Shown: positions 1-6,718 of the stretch, in pieces
How the letters are laid out: each line of letters opens with the position of its first letter
Numbering within the stretch: the first letter of the stretch is position 1
Assembly (NCBI GenBank): GCA_030833025.1
Contig: JAURHZ010000111.1
Coordinates: 1-7,462 of the forward strand
DNA: 7,462 nucleotides
DNA from: Armatimonadota bacterium
Lineage (GTDB): Bacteria > Armatimonadota > Armatimonadia > Armatimonadales > Armatimonadaceae
Direction of reading: 5' to 3'
Translations under genes and position numbers: made by a program
Notes under the pieces: model-generated
The model's input: only the letters and a program-made list of their open reading frames with translations
The model's database searches: none
What the model was told of the DNA's origin: nothing

Positions 1-251
1 ATTCTTCCTGGTATGGAGTGCATGTATTCCGTATCCACACCAAAGGAGCGGACCTTCATGATGGCCGCATCCGCTAGGGAGTTATCCGGCAGGGCTGTGA
101 CGTATCGAGCGATCGTGCCCATTCTGGCTGCAGCCACTGCGACATTGCACTCGGCCCCGCCGAATGCGAGGTCTGCACCAGTCGCGGTAACCAGCCTGCT
201 GTCACCAGCAGGCGAAATACGGAGCATTAACTCTCCAAAAGTCATTAGCAT
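1..251 (-). CDS. PfkB-family sugar kinase, probable 2-keto-3-deoxygluconate kinase (N-terminal part)
   Basis: Reading the minus strand gives an open frame beginning MLMTFGELMLRISPAG and continuing with GGAECNVAVAAARMG and a segment ending SIPGR at the window edge. The FGE.MLR..P start, the FGGAE.NVA.A.ARMG block and the SFGVDTEYM segment are typical of PfkB/ribokinase-fold kinases, closest to 2-keto-3-deoxygluconate kinase. That enzyme phosphorylates KDG with ATP to give KDPG for the Entner-Doudoroff route. Only about 83 residues are visible. The ATP-binding and catalytic GAGD motif lies outside the window, so the substrate is inferred. In-frame ATG codons occur at 275, 257, 251 and 245. I chose 251 because GGAG lies 8 bases upstream of it. 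The gene diverges from ffh and is probably unrelated to the ribosomal cluster. Confidence 0.8.
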   Translation of the reverse strand, partial: MLMTFGELMLRISPAGDSRLVTATGADLAFGGAECNVAVAAARMGTIARYVTALPDNSLADAAIMKVRSFGVDTEYMHSIPGR

Positions 252-326
252 CGGCATAACTCCACAATAGCGCATATCGCCCCCCGTTCACGGTAAAATT
301 CGCGTCTGGAAGACCAAAGGTGATTC
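252..326. promoter_or_regulatory. Divergent intergenic region between sugar kinase and ffh
   Basis: These 75 bases must carry the start signals for both diverging genes unless ffh is transcribed from elsewhere. For ffh, TAAAAT at 294-299 could be a -10 box, but no good -35 box sits 16-18 bases upstream. The ffh ribosome binding site is AAAGGTGA at 316-323. For the kinase, GGAG lies just before its start. No convincing promoter can be called on the minus strand, and no operator-like palindrome is seen. Confidence 0.3.
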
Positions 327-1766
327 ATGTTTGACAATCTCGCCGAAAAGCTGCAAACAGCATTTGCAAAGCTGCGTGGTAATCAAAAATTAACAGAAGC
401 TGATATCGATGAAGCGATGCGCATCGTTCGCTCTGCGTTACTTGAGGCGGATGTCAACTTCCGAGTCGTAAAGAGCTTTGTAAATCGTGTGAAGGAGCAG
501 GCCCTTGGAGCGGATGTCCTTGAGGGGTTGCAACCGGGCCAACAGGTCATTAAGTTTGTACACGATGAGCTTGTACGGACGTTGTCAGGAATTGGTCCGG
601 ATGAATCCATAGACAATGCCGTCGCGGTACCACTGAATATCCAGTCGCGTGCGATGACGGTGATGATGCTCTGTGGACTGCAGGGTGCCGGAAAGACAAC
701 CCTTGCCGGCAAGCTTGCGAAGCGCTTGATTGGTCAGGGAAAGCAAGTGATGCTTGCGGCTTGTGATATCCAGCGCCCAGCGGCCATCCAGCAGCTTCAG
801 GTGGTCGGTGGCCAAGTCGGTGCGACGGTGTACACACAGGCGGGTATGGGCCCTGTGGATGTTGCCAAGCATGCTGTGGCATTCGCAGTCGAAAAGCGCC
901 TCGATGTGGTCATCTTGGACACGGCGGGTCGTCTCCACGTCGACGGTTCACTCATGGATGAACTCAAGGCCATTCATGCTGCGACATCGCCGCATGAAAC
1001 GCTCCTCGTCGTCGATGCGATGACTGGACAGGATGCGGTAAATGTTGCAACGCAGTTTACTGATGCGATTGATGTAACCGGTTTTGTTCTTACAAAGGTT
1101 GATGGAGATACGCGTGGAGGCGCGGCTATTTCGCTGCGTGCGGTGGCCGGTAAACCGATTAAGCTTGCGGGCATCGGTGAAAAGATGGATGCCCTCGAGC
1201 CCTTCCACCCGGATCGTATTGCTCAGCGTATTCTTGGCATGGGAGATGTCCTTTCTCTGATTGAGAAGGCGGAAGCTGCTGTCGATGAGAAGCGCGCCGT
1301 TGAGATGGAAAAGAAGCTGCGTCAAGGAAAGTTTGACTTTGAGGATTTCCTCGAGCAAATGCAGCAAATGCGGAAACTGGGCCCTCTTGAACAGCTACTG
1401 AAAATGATCCCTGGGGTTGGGTCCCAGCTAAAAGATGTTGACTTTGGTGCCGGTGAAAAGGAGATGGCAAAGTTTGAGGCCATCGTTCGGAGCATGACCC
1501 CAAAGGAACGAAAGAATCCGGAAATTATTAATGGAAGCCGTCGCAAACGCATTGCAGCGGGCTCTGGAGTACCGGTTTCTGATGTAAATATGGCATTGAA
1601 CCGATTTGAACAGATGAGAAACCTGATGAAAGGTCTTTCAAGTGGTAAGATGCCCGGGTTGTCTGGAATGCCTGCGGTCCCTGGAATGCCAGGACAGCGG
1701 CGTCCAGCGAAGAAGGGTAAGGGTGGAGGTCCAACTGGACGGATCCGTCCTCCGTTTGTTCGTTAG
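327..1766 (+). CDS. ffh: Signal recognition particle protein Ffh (SRP54)
   Basis: This is the GTPase of the signal recognition particle. It binds signal sequences on nascent chains and, with 4.5S/6S RNA and FtsY, delivers ribosomes to the membrane translocon. The N domain spans roughly residues 1-90. The G domain carries the P-loop GLQGAGKTT (117-125, Walker Lys123), DTAGR (198-202) and TKVDGDTRGG (from 256), followed by GIGEKMDALEPF. The methionine-rich M domain begins near residue 305 and contains the RNA-binding SRRKRIAAGSG (404-414). The protein ends in a Met/Gly/Pro-rich stretch and a basic tail. Its 479 residues are slightly longer than the usual 430-450 because of this tail. AAAGGTGA at 316-323 supports the ATG start. 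The common partner gene ylxM is not upstream. Confidence 0.98.
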   Translation: MFDNLAEKLQTAFAKLRGNQKLTEADIDEAMRIVRSALLEADVNFRVVKSFVNRVKEQALGADVLEGLQPGQQVIKFVHDELVRTLSGIGPDESIDNAVAVPLNIQSRAMTVMMLCGLQGAGKTTLAGKLAKRLIGQGKQVMLAACDIQRPAAIQQLQVVGGQVGATVYTQAGMGPVDVAKHAVAFAVEKRLDVVILDTAGRLHVDGSLMDELKAIHAATSPHETLLVVDAMTGQDAVNVATQFTDAIDVTGFVLTKVDGDTRGGAAISLRAVAGKPIKLAGIGEKMDALEPFHPDRIAQRILGMGDVLSLIEKAEAAVDEKRAVEMEKKLRQGKFDFEDFLEQMQQMRKLGPLEQLLKMIPGVGSQLKDVDFGAGEKEMAKFEAIVRSMTPKERKNPEIINGSRRKRIAAGSGVPVSDVNMALNRFEQMRNLMKGLSSGKMPGLSGMPAVPGMPGQRRPAKKGKGGGPTGRIRPPFVR

Positions 1767-1822
1767 GCGATGTTTCGGCCACCAATGCCGTAAACTGGGT
1801 TTGAGGGAAATTAGGAAAGCAT

Positions 1823-2095
1823 ATGGTTAAGATTCGTTTGCGCCGTGACGGCGCCAAGAAGCGCCCGTTCTACCACATCGTTGCTGCAGATGTCCGCCGT
1901 GCGCGTGATGGTCGCTACATCGAAGAGCTCGGCTACTACAATCCAATGGTTGCAGCAGATGTTGCTCCAATTGTGGAACTAAAAGAAGACCGCGTGCGCT
2001 ATTGGCTTGGAGTTGGCGCTCAACCGACAGATAAGGTCCATCACATCCTTTTGAAGAACGGGTTGATTGAAGCAACAACTAAGGCTGAAGGCTAA
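1823..2095 (+). CDS. rpsP: 30S ribosomal protein S16
   Basis: S16 binds 16S rRNA early in 30S assembly. The 90 residues show the family hallmarks: start MVKIRLRRDGAKKRPFY, then VAAD, a DGRYIEELGYYNP block near residues 28-40, and RYWLGVGAQPTDKV towards the C terminus. Length is normal for the family. AGGA at 1813-1816 lies 6 bases before the ATG. The gene follows ffh after 56 bases with no terminator visible, so read-through from ffh is likely. The next gene khpA begins 28 bases after the stop. Confidence 0.97.
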   Translation: MVKIRLRRDGAKKRPFYHIVAADVRRARDGRYIEELGYYNPMVAADVAPIVELKEDRVRYWLGVGAQPTDKVHHILLKNGLIEATTKAEG

Positions 2096-2110
2096 ACTTC
2101 AGTCGTTCAA

Positions 2111-2116
2111 AGAAGG
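2111..2116 (+). promoter_or_regulatory. Ribosome binding site deciding a TTG start for khpA
   Basis: AGAAGG at 2111-2116 lies 7 bases upstream of TTG 2124, which is ideal spacing. The upstream in-frame ATG at 2067 sits inside rpsP and would add 19 residues of lysine/glutamine-rich sequence not expected in this family. The site therefore favours the TTG. Confidence 0.65.
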
Positions 2117-2123
2117 TCCACCG

Positions 2124-2354
2124 TTGAAATCGACTGTTGAATTCCTGGTAAAAGAGCTTGTAGACAATCCGGATGCTGTAGAAGTATCCGAGGTCACAAG
2201 TGATGATTCGACGACGTATGAAGTACGTGTATCACCTGATGACTTGGGGAAAGTTATTGGAAAGCAAGGGCGTATTGCCAATGCGATTCGAACCCTAGTC
2301 AAGGCAGTTGCCATGAAGGATAAGCGTAAAGTTTACGTGGAAATTCTTGCATAG
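2124..2354 (+). CDS. khpA: KH-domain RNA-binding protein KhpA (YlqC family)
   Basis: This is a small single-KH RNA-binding protein. In other bacteria KhpA pairs with KhpB/Jag and affects RNA metabolism and cell division; here that role is inferred from the family. From the TTG start the protein is 76 residues, which matches the family (about 75-80). It opens with STVEFLVKELVDNPDAVEV. The type II KH GxxG loop appears as VIGKQGR (GKQG at 46-49), followed by IANAIRTLVKAVA. An alternative ATG at 2067 would make 95 residues and overlap rpsP by 29 bases. I prefer TTG because of the ribosome binding site and the family length. It sits between rpsP and rimM, as in many Firmicutes, but without ylqD. 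Confidence 0.9.
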   Translation: MKSTVEFLVKELVDNPDAVEVSEVTSDDSTTYEVRVSPDDLGKVIGKQGRIANAIRTLVKAVAMKDKRKVYVEILA

Positions 2355-2355
2355 C

Positions 2356-2373
2356 AAAAACCGAATGGTTTTT
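2356..2373 (+). other. Short hairpin with T run in khpA-rimM spacer
   Basis: AAAAACC (2356-2362) and GGTTTTT (2367-2373) form a 7-bp stem around a GAAT loop directly after the khpA stop, and the T run extends to 2374. It has the outline of an intrinsic terminator, but the stem has only two G-C pairs, so it could at most attenuate or pause transcription into rimM. It could also be chance. Confidence 0.3.
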
Positions 2374-2401
2374 TCCGTTGGCGTGAAGCGAGTTTCGTCT
2401 A

Positions 2402-2911
2402 GTGGATAACGCATCCGTACTTATTGGAACCATAGCTGCGCCATTTGGTGTGCGGGGCGAAGTCAAAGTCATGGCTCACTTCGCCCGGATGCCTTTGATA
2501 AAGTCATTCACATCCCTTGAGCTCGTCTCCCCCGATGGTGTGGGTGCACGAGTTAAGGTTGTCTCTGTCCGCCACCACCCACCAAGTTGGCTGGTCCTCT
2601 TGGATGGAATTGATCGCAATCAGGCAGAACATCTACACGGCTATACACTCCGTGCTCTAAAAACAGAGCTTCCTCCACTTCCTGAAGACGAATTCTATGC
2701 GTTCGACATCGAAGGTTGTCAGGTTGTGACGGACTCAGGACGCGATTTTGGTATCGTTCATACCGTCCACGTCAATGCTAACAGCAATGATGTATATGAG
2801 ACTGACGTAGCGATGATTCCTGCCGTCGAGCAATTTGTCCTGGCAGTAGATATTGCACAAAAGGTCATCACGGTTCGTGATGTACCGGGCCTGCGGGTTG
2901 ATGAGCTCTAA
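2402..2911 (+). CDS. rimM: Ribosome maturation factor RimM
   Basis: RimM helps assemble the 30S head and is a maturation partner connected with S19 and 16S rRNA. The 169 residues match the normal length. The N-terminal domain begins with VLIGTIAAPFGVRGEVKV (family pattern G.I...hGvrGEv.v). The C-terminal PRC-barrel domain begins at about DEFYAFDIEGCQVV, with NDVYE and a closing segment ending VPGL. The start is GTG at 2402. An in-frame TGA lies just upstream and no other start codon falls between, so this start is forced unless the domain is shortened. The ribosome binding site is weak (GAAGCGAG around 2386-2393). The 3' end overlaps trmD by 11 bases, which suggests translational coupling. 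Confidence 0.95.
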   Translation: MDNASVLIGTIAAPFGVRGEVKVMAHFARMPLIKSFTSLELVSPDGVGARVKVVSVRHHPPSWLVLLDGIDRNQAEHLHGYTLRALKTELPPLPEDEFYAFDIEGCQVVTDSGRDFGIVHTVHVNANSNDVYETDVAMIPAVEQFVLAVDIAQKVITVRDVPGLRVDEL

Positions 2912-3677
2912 CGAGCAACCATCAACCAGTTATTCTGTAACCGTCGTTACTCTGTTTCCAGAGTTCATCCTCCAAGCCGTCGGTCATAGTATTCTTGGTC
3001 GTGCGATTTCAGCTGGCCTGATCACCATCAGCGTTATCAATCCTAGAGATTACTCGACTAACAAGCATAAAACCGTCGATGACTATCCGTTTGGTGGCGG
3101 AGCCGGGATGGTGATGAAGACGGAACCTCTGGTTGCCGCGATTGAGGCATCGAGGGACGCAAATGGATGCGACACTCCCGTTATTTACATGTCTCCGGCG
3201 GGTTCGACACTTACACAACACATCGCTTCGGACCTTTCGCAGCTAAATGGAATGACACTAGTTTGTGGACACTATGAAGGCATCGATGAACGCGTGCGCG
3301 AACATTGGATTGACCGCGAGCTATCCATTGGAGATTATGTTCTAACCGGCGGTGAACCCGCTGCAATGGTCGTCATCGATGCCGTCTGTCGGTTGATCCC
3401 AGGCGTCCTCGGAAACGATGCAAGTCCAGCGGATGAATCATTTTCTGCAGGAACGTTGGAATACCCGCATTACACAAGACCATCAGACTTTCGCGGACAC
3501 AAAGTACCTGATATTCTATTGTCGGGTCACCACGCCAAGATTGAAGATTGGCGGAGGACGCAAGCGCTTGTGCGTACGCGTTCCCGTCGTCCGGATCTCT
3601 GGGAGCGGTTGCAGCCATTGTCAAAGGAAGACCGTAAACGGATCGACACCTATGACAGGCTCTCTGAGTCTAACTGA
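2901..3677 (+). CDS. trmD: tRNA (guanine-37-N1)-methyltransferase TrmD
   Basis: TrmD uses S-adenosylmethionine to methylate G37 next to the anticodon of tRNAs reading CNN codons, preventing +1 frameshifting. It is a SPOUT-class trefoil-knot dimer. Visible motifs are VVTLFPE near the start, YPFGGGAGMVM (62-72), YMSPAGSTL (96-104), CGHYEGIDERV (122-132), SIGDYVLTGGE (142-152), RLIPGVLGN (164-172) and PHYTRP (189-194). The ATG at 2901 inside rimM gives 258 residues, the normal length, and TTG 2898 directly precedes it. An upstream in-frame ATG at 2853 would add unrelated sequence. One oddity: the E. coli/Haemophilus catalytic Asp169, in EDSF, aligns with Glu179 (DESF, 178-181). Arg164, equivalent to Arg154, is kept. 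Confidence 0.97.
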   Translation: MSSNEQPSTSYSVTVVTLFPEFILQAVGHSILGRAISAGLITISVINPRDYSTNKHKTVDDYPFGGGAGMVMKTEPLVAAIEASRDANGCDTPVIYMSPAGSTLTQHIASDLSQLNGMTLVCGHYEGIDERVREHWIDRELSIGDYVLTGGEPAAMVVIDAVCRLIPGVLGNDASPADESFSAGTLEYPHYTRPSDFRGHKVPDILLSGHHAKIEDWRRTQALVRTRSRRPDLWERLQPLSKEDRKRIDTYDRLSESN

Positions 3678-3836
3678 CTTAGGTCCCCCGTACGGTGAAC
3701 GGATAGTCTCACCGAGGCGGCAAGAGATTGTCGTGGCGACGCTTCCAGTGTCCCAACCAGCCTAAGCTGGGGTCGACCTCCTGGAATCGGCCGAAACCGA
3801 CCAACGGATTAACCGTCGGTTTACGGAGTTAGTAAT
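3678..3836 (+). promoter_or_regulatory. Structured leader region upstream of rplS (possible L19 leader)
   Basis: This 159-base spacer is the longest untranslated stretch of the cluster and is dense in inverted repeats. A 6-bp hairpin CGGTGA/TCACCG lies at 3693-3714. CCAGC-CTAA-GCTGG lies at 3757-3770. Perfect palindromes GGTCGACC (3771-3778) and TCGGCCGA (3787-3794) follow, then an 8-bp hairpin at 3794-3822. There is no T tract, so it does not look like a terminator. Firmicutes are known to carry a short autoregulatory L19 leader before rplS. I infer a similar role here but cannot match the consensus by eye. No clear promoter is visible. Confidence 0.45.
3794..3822 (+). promoter_or_regulatory. 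8-bp stem-loop just before the rplS ribosome binding site
   Basis: AAACCGAC (3794-3801) pairs perfectly with GTCGGTTT (3815-3822) around a 13-base loop. The loop may contain a further GG/CC pairing around ATTAA. The stem ends two bases before GGAG (3825-3828), the rplS Shine-Dalgarno, which lies 8 bases before the ATG. That position would let the stem or a bound protein control initiation. CTCC at 3778-3781 could alternatively pair with the GGAG. Confidence 0.5.
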
Positions 3837-4208
3837 ATGGCAAACGAAACCATTATTCGTGCGATTGAAAATGCGCAAAAGCGCACCGATGTTCCCCGCT
3901 TCCGTGGTGGAGACACAGTTCGTGTCCACGCCAAGGTTGTTGAAGGTGGTAAAGAACGTATCCAGATCTTCGAAGGCGTTGCACTTGCGCGTCGCGGCGA
4001 AGGTATCCGTGATACCGTTTTGGTCCGCAAGGTTACCAACGGTGTTGGTGTTGAGCGTACATTCTTGGTCCATTCGCCAAGAATCGACAAGATCGAAGTT
4101 ATCCGTCGTGGTTCAGTCCGACGTTCCAAGCTCTACTTCCTGCGTGATCGCGTAGGTAAGGCAGCGAGAATCAAGGAAGACCGTAACGGTCGCTTCGCCG
4201 ACAAGTAA
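3837..4208 (+). CDS. rplS: 50S ribosomal protein L19
   Basis: L19 sits at the 30S-50S interface and contributes to an intersubunit bridge. The sequence shows the family pattern: PRFRGGDTVRVHAKVVEGGKERIQ, then FEGVALARRGEGI, VRKVTNGVGVERTFLVHSP and the basic segment VRRSKLYFLRDRVGKAARI. At 123 residues it is a little longer than the usual 114-118 because of a short charged C-terminal tail after IKED. GGAG at 3825-3828 supports the ATG. It probably has its own translational control through the structured leader, in keeping with the known need to make far more L19 than TrmD. Confidence 0.98.
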   Translation: MANETIIRAIENAQKRTDVPRFRGGDTVRVHAKVVEGGKERIQIFEGVALARRGEGIRDTVLVRKVTNGVGVERTFLVHSPRIDKIEVIRRGSVRRSKLYFLRDRVGKAARIKEDRNGRFADK

Positions 4209-4234
4209 GTTTAATGGGAGCAACGCAACGTTAA

Positions 4235-5056
4235 GTGGAGTCCTTAACCGATAAGCTTTCAACTCTTCCGTTGCCCGTTGTTGTCTCAATACTTGCCCTC
4301 TTAACGGCTGTCCGCGTCTCCTGGAAAGGTGAGCGGTCAGCCGTTTTTCGTGTCCTCACGGAAGTGATTGAGACGATTCAAATAGCCGTAGCGCTTGTCT
4401 TTCTGATTATCCGGCCCTTTGTTGTCCTCACATTTCATATTCCGACAGGCTCCATGCAGCCAACCCTATCGATTAACGACCGCATTATTGTCAACAGAAT
4501 GATTTACCGAACATCTCCGATACAGTACGGAGATGTCGTCGTGTTTCGAGCACCGGTCGCGGCAGACAAACAGGAAAAGGAGTTCATCAAGCGGGTTATC
4601 GGCATTGCCGGAGACCATATCGCGATTGAACCAGGCAGTATGACACTGGACGATACCGTTCTCAATCATACGGATATCCGCAATATTCTCCTAAAGAAGA
4701 ACATCATCGAATCGTCTAACGCCCCTCTATTATTTACCAATGATGGAATTTGGACCGGTAAACGTAAGATTGACATCCAAGAGCTAACCGAACTCATTCC
4801 AACCAAACATCGGCCAATAATAACTCCCGGCCACGTTCGGCGAAACGGTACTGTACTGACTGAGCTGTATATCCGGGAAGACCCAGACTACATCGATGTA
4901 GACCATATCATTCCCCCTGGCCACGTCTATGTACTTGGCGACAACAGAAATGACTCCCACGATAGTCACCGCTGGGGAAGCGTGCCTATCAGCCGCGTGA
5001 TCGGCCGTGCAGATGCTGTTATCTATCCTCTGTCGCGAGCGAAATTCATTCAATGA
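4235..5056 (+). CDS. lepB: Signal peptidase I (leader peptidase)
   Basis: This membrane serine protease (S26 family) cleaves signal peptides from secreted proteins on the outer face of the membrane. Two hydrophobic segments are visible (about 13-30 and 47-67), so the catalytic domain should lie outside. Box B is IPTGSMQPTL with nucleophile Ser73. Box C is GDVVVFRAP (99-107). Box D is KEFIKRVIGIAGD with general-base Lys119. Box E is GDNRNDSHDSHRWG (235-248). The protein has 273 residues against about 185 for Bacillus SipS. The excess is mainly an insertion between box D and the usual NG..L.E.YI segment (204-213). The start is GTG, since TAA precedes it. GGGAG at 4216-4220 lies 14 bases upstream, an unusually long spacing. 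Confidence 0.95.
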   Translation: MESLTDKLSTLPLPVVVSILALLTAVRVSWKGERSAVFRVLTEVIETIQIAVALVFLIIRPFVVLTFHIPTGSMQPTLSINDRIIVNRMIYRTSPIQYGDVVVFRAPVAADKQEKEFIKRVIGIAGDHIAIEPGSMTLDDTVLNHTDIRNILLKKNIIESSNAPLLFTNDGIWTGKRKIDIQELTELIPTKHRPIITPGHVRRNGTVLTELYIREDPDYIDVDHIIPPGHVYVLGDNRNDSHDSHRWGSVPISRVIGRADAVIYPLSRAKFIQ

Positions 5057-5679
5057 CACATGATATGACTGCATTCGAGACGCAATGCCATGCCAGCGGT
5101 TGGGTGCATGTGGCTGGGGTGGATGAGGTTGGCCGGGGCCCGCTTGCTGGACCTGTAGTAACTGCCGCTGTCATCTTTCCCCCGGGTTACACAAACCTAG
5201 AAATCAAGGATTCCAAAAAGCTTACGGAAGTGAAGCGATCGCTCCTGTTTGATGTCATTACGGAAAATGCCCTTTGTTGGCACGTTGACATTGGACCAGT
5301 GGACGAAATTGATCGTGTTAACATCCTACAAGCTACGTGGGAATCCATGCGTCGGTCCATAAAGGGGCTTGCTATCTATCCCGATGCCGTCCTTGTAGAT
5401 GGCAGCCCAGTACCCGGATTACATGACCGGTGTACATCTATTGTCAAGGGCGATGACAAATCCGTAACTATCGCAGCTGCATCTATTCTGGCAAAAGTAG
5501 TCCGTGACAGAATCATGGTAGATGCACACGCTGACTACCCGGTTTATGGCTTTAATCGCCATAAAGGATATCCAAGCCCCATTCATCTCAAGGCGCTAAG
5601 GGAACATGGACCATGTCCCCTTCATCGCCGAAGCTATGCACCTGTCGCACAGGCAGCACTCGATTTTGGGATTATCTAA
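5053..5679 (+). CDS. rnhB: Ribonuclease HII
   Basis: RNase HII cuts the RNA strand of RNA-DNA hybrids and nicks at single ribonucleotides left in DNA, starting ribonucleotide excision repair. The DEDD metal-binding set is complete: Asp24 and Glu25 in GVDEVGRGPLAGPVV, Asp116 in AVLVDG, and Asp134 in IVKGDDKS. Also present are IKDSKKLTE, the AAASILAKVVRDR helix, YGFNRHKGYP and the terminal HRRSYAPV. The 208 residues are normal for the family. The ATG at 5053 overlaps the lepB stop as ATGA, so translation is probably coupled. An ATG at 5065 is an alternative. This is the last gene of the plus-strand cluster. Confidence 0.97.
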   Translation: MTHDMTAFETQCHASGWVHVAGVDEVGRGPLAGPVVTAAVIFPPGYTNLEIKDSKKLTEVKRSLLFDVITENALCWHVDIGPVDEIDRVNILQATWESMRRSIKGLAIYPDAVLVDGSPVPGLHDRCTSIVKGDDKSVTIAAASILAKVVRDRIMVDAHADYPVYGFNRHKGYPSPIHLKALREHGPCPLHRRSYAPVAQAALDFGII

Positions 5680-5723
5680 AACGAACAATGCACACGCAAA
5701 ACCAATGTAGTGGTATGTTCGAC

Positions 5724-5748
5724 GGTGCCTTTAAGGCTAAAGCTCACC
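5724..5748. terminator. Hairpin between convergent rnhB and dehydrogenase genes
   Basis: GGTG (5724-5727) pairs with CACC (5745-5748), and inside it CTTTA (5729-5733) pairs with TAAAG (5738-5742) around AGGC. The two stems are separated by a small internal loop. The hairpin lies in the 82-base gap between two genes that end facing each other, where a bidirectional terminator is expected. Neither side has a T run, so efficiency is doubtful and the call rests mainly on position. Confidence 0.4.
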
Positions 5749-5761
5749 CACTGTCATCTGT

Positions 5762-6718
5762 CTAGTAGCCCCGTTTAAAGTCGACGACGTTTAGTAACGG
5801 CTCATCGCTGACGTACCGCCGCAGGTTATCGACGAACAGATCCAATAACCTAACACGAAGGCCATCCGTCCATGCACTACTGTGGCAGGTGATATGCACA
5901 TTTGGATGCCCCCAGAGGGCACTGTCATTAGGAAGCGGCTCAGGTGTAGTCACATCAAGTACGGCTGTGCTGACCATTCCTGAATCGAGACAGCGAAGCA
6001 GCTCATCCTGATCCACCACTCCCCCACGCGCAACGTTGATAATTTGGGCTCCCGGCTGGAGTGCATCCAGCACAGTGCTGTTGACGATTCCTGCCGTTTC
6101 GGGCGTCATCGCACAGGCAATGATCAGCCAATCAACCTTGGGTACCATCTCCATCAGTCCAGAGAGGCCAGAAAAAACGCCATCTACGCCAGCAACCGAG
6201 ATAGGCCGCTTTCGATGCATCAGTACATTACAGCCTACAGCCTTGCAAGCGTGGGCGATGTGTTGTGCAACCGGGCCGGCCCCGATGATACCGACGGTGC
6301 TACCTGCGACCTCGGTATGTGTCACCCATTCCCAATGGCGTTCTTTTTGCATTTCAAGGAACTGAGGGACTTTGTGTGTAACAGCAAGCATCCACGTAAT
6401 AACAAACTCAGCCATCGATGGCCCATATGCAGGTCCGCTGTCGGTAAGAATCAGATCTGGATGTGAGAGAACGGCAGGAACCATCACGTGATCCACGCCT
6501 GCAGATGCCGTATGTAGCCACTGCTTCCTCGAGGCATCCATTAGCTCGTCAAATCTGGCACCAGCAATCCACCGGATAACGACATCTGCATGAGAATCAC
6601 GGAGATTCGTAGCATCATCGGAGAAGCCCACAAGCTCAACGTAGTCCGCTCCACTCGAGCGCAAACGAACCGTGAGGTCATCGACAATGGATGTTGGAAC
6701 GAGGACGCGAATTGGCAT
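5762..6718 (-). CDS. D-isomer-specific 2-hydroxyacid dehydrogenase
   Basis: The protein is an NAD(P)-dependent oxidoreductase of the D-2-hydroxyacid dehydrogenase family, which interconverts 2-keto acids and D-2-hydroxy acids in the cytoplasm. The N-terminal substrate half includes LHTASAGVDHV (68-78). The Rossmann half has GIIGAGPVAQHIA (143-155). The catalytic triad is Arg231 in NVARGGVVDQDEL, Glu260 in TPEPLP and His279 in ITCHSS. After the second beta strand the sequence is MHRKRP (167-172), without the acidic residue typical of NAD-binding members, which suggests NADP(H). The 318 residues fit the glyoxylate/hydroxypyruvate reductase-like branch; the substrate is not determined. I start at ATG 6718 (MPIRVLVP), which overlaps the upstream stop as TAATG. 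An ATG at 6778 would add 20 residues not expected in the family. Confidence 0.9.
   Translation of the reverse strand: MPIRVLVPTSIVDDLTVRLRSSGADYVELVGFSDDATNLRDSHADVVIRWIAGARFDELMDASRKQWLHTASAGVDHVMVPAVLSHPDLILTDSGPAYGPSMAEFVITWMLAVTHKVPQFLEMQKERHWEWVTHTEVAGSTVGIIGAGPVAQHIAHACKAVGCNVLMHRKRPISVAGVDGVFSGLSGLMEMVPKVDWLIIACAMTPETAGIVNSTVLDALQPGAQIINVARGGVVDQDELLRCLDSGMVSTAVLDVTTPEPLPNDSALWGHPNVHITCHSSAWTDGLRVRLLDLFVDNLRRYVSDEPLLNVVDFKRGY

Noticed and set aside
13..270. 85-residue plus-strand open frame at the left edge.
   Set aside because: The minus strand of the same stretch encodes a clear PfkB-family kinase N terminus, so this frame is its shadow.
1159..1857. Minus-strand open frames of 76-114 residues under ffh and rpsP.
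   Set aside because: They lie opposite strongly conserved genes, have low-complexity or unrecognisable translations and lack ribosome binding sites.
3678..3836. Intrinsic terminator between trmD and rplS.
   Set aside because: Several hairpins are present, but none is followed by a T run, so read-through into rplS is more likely.
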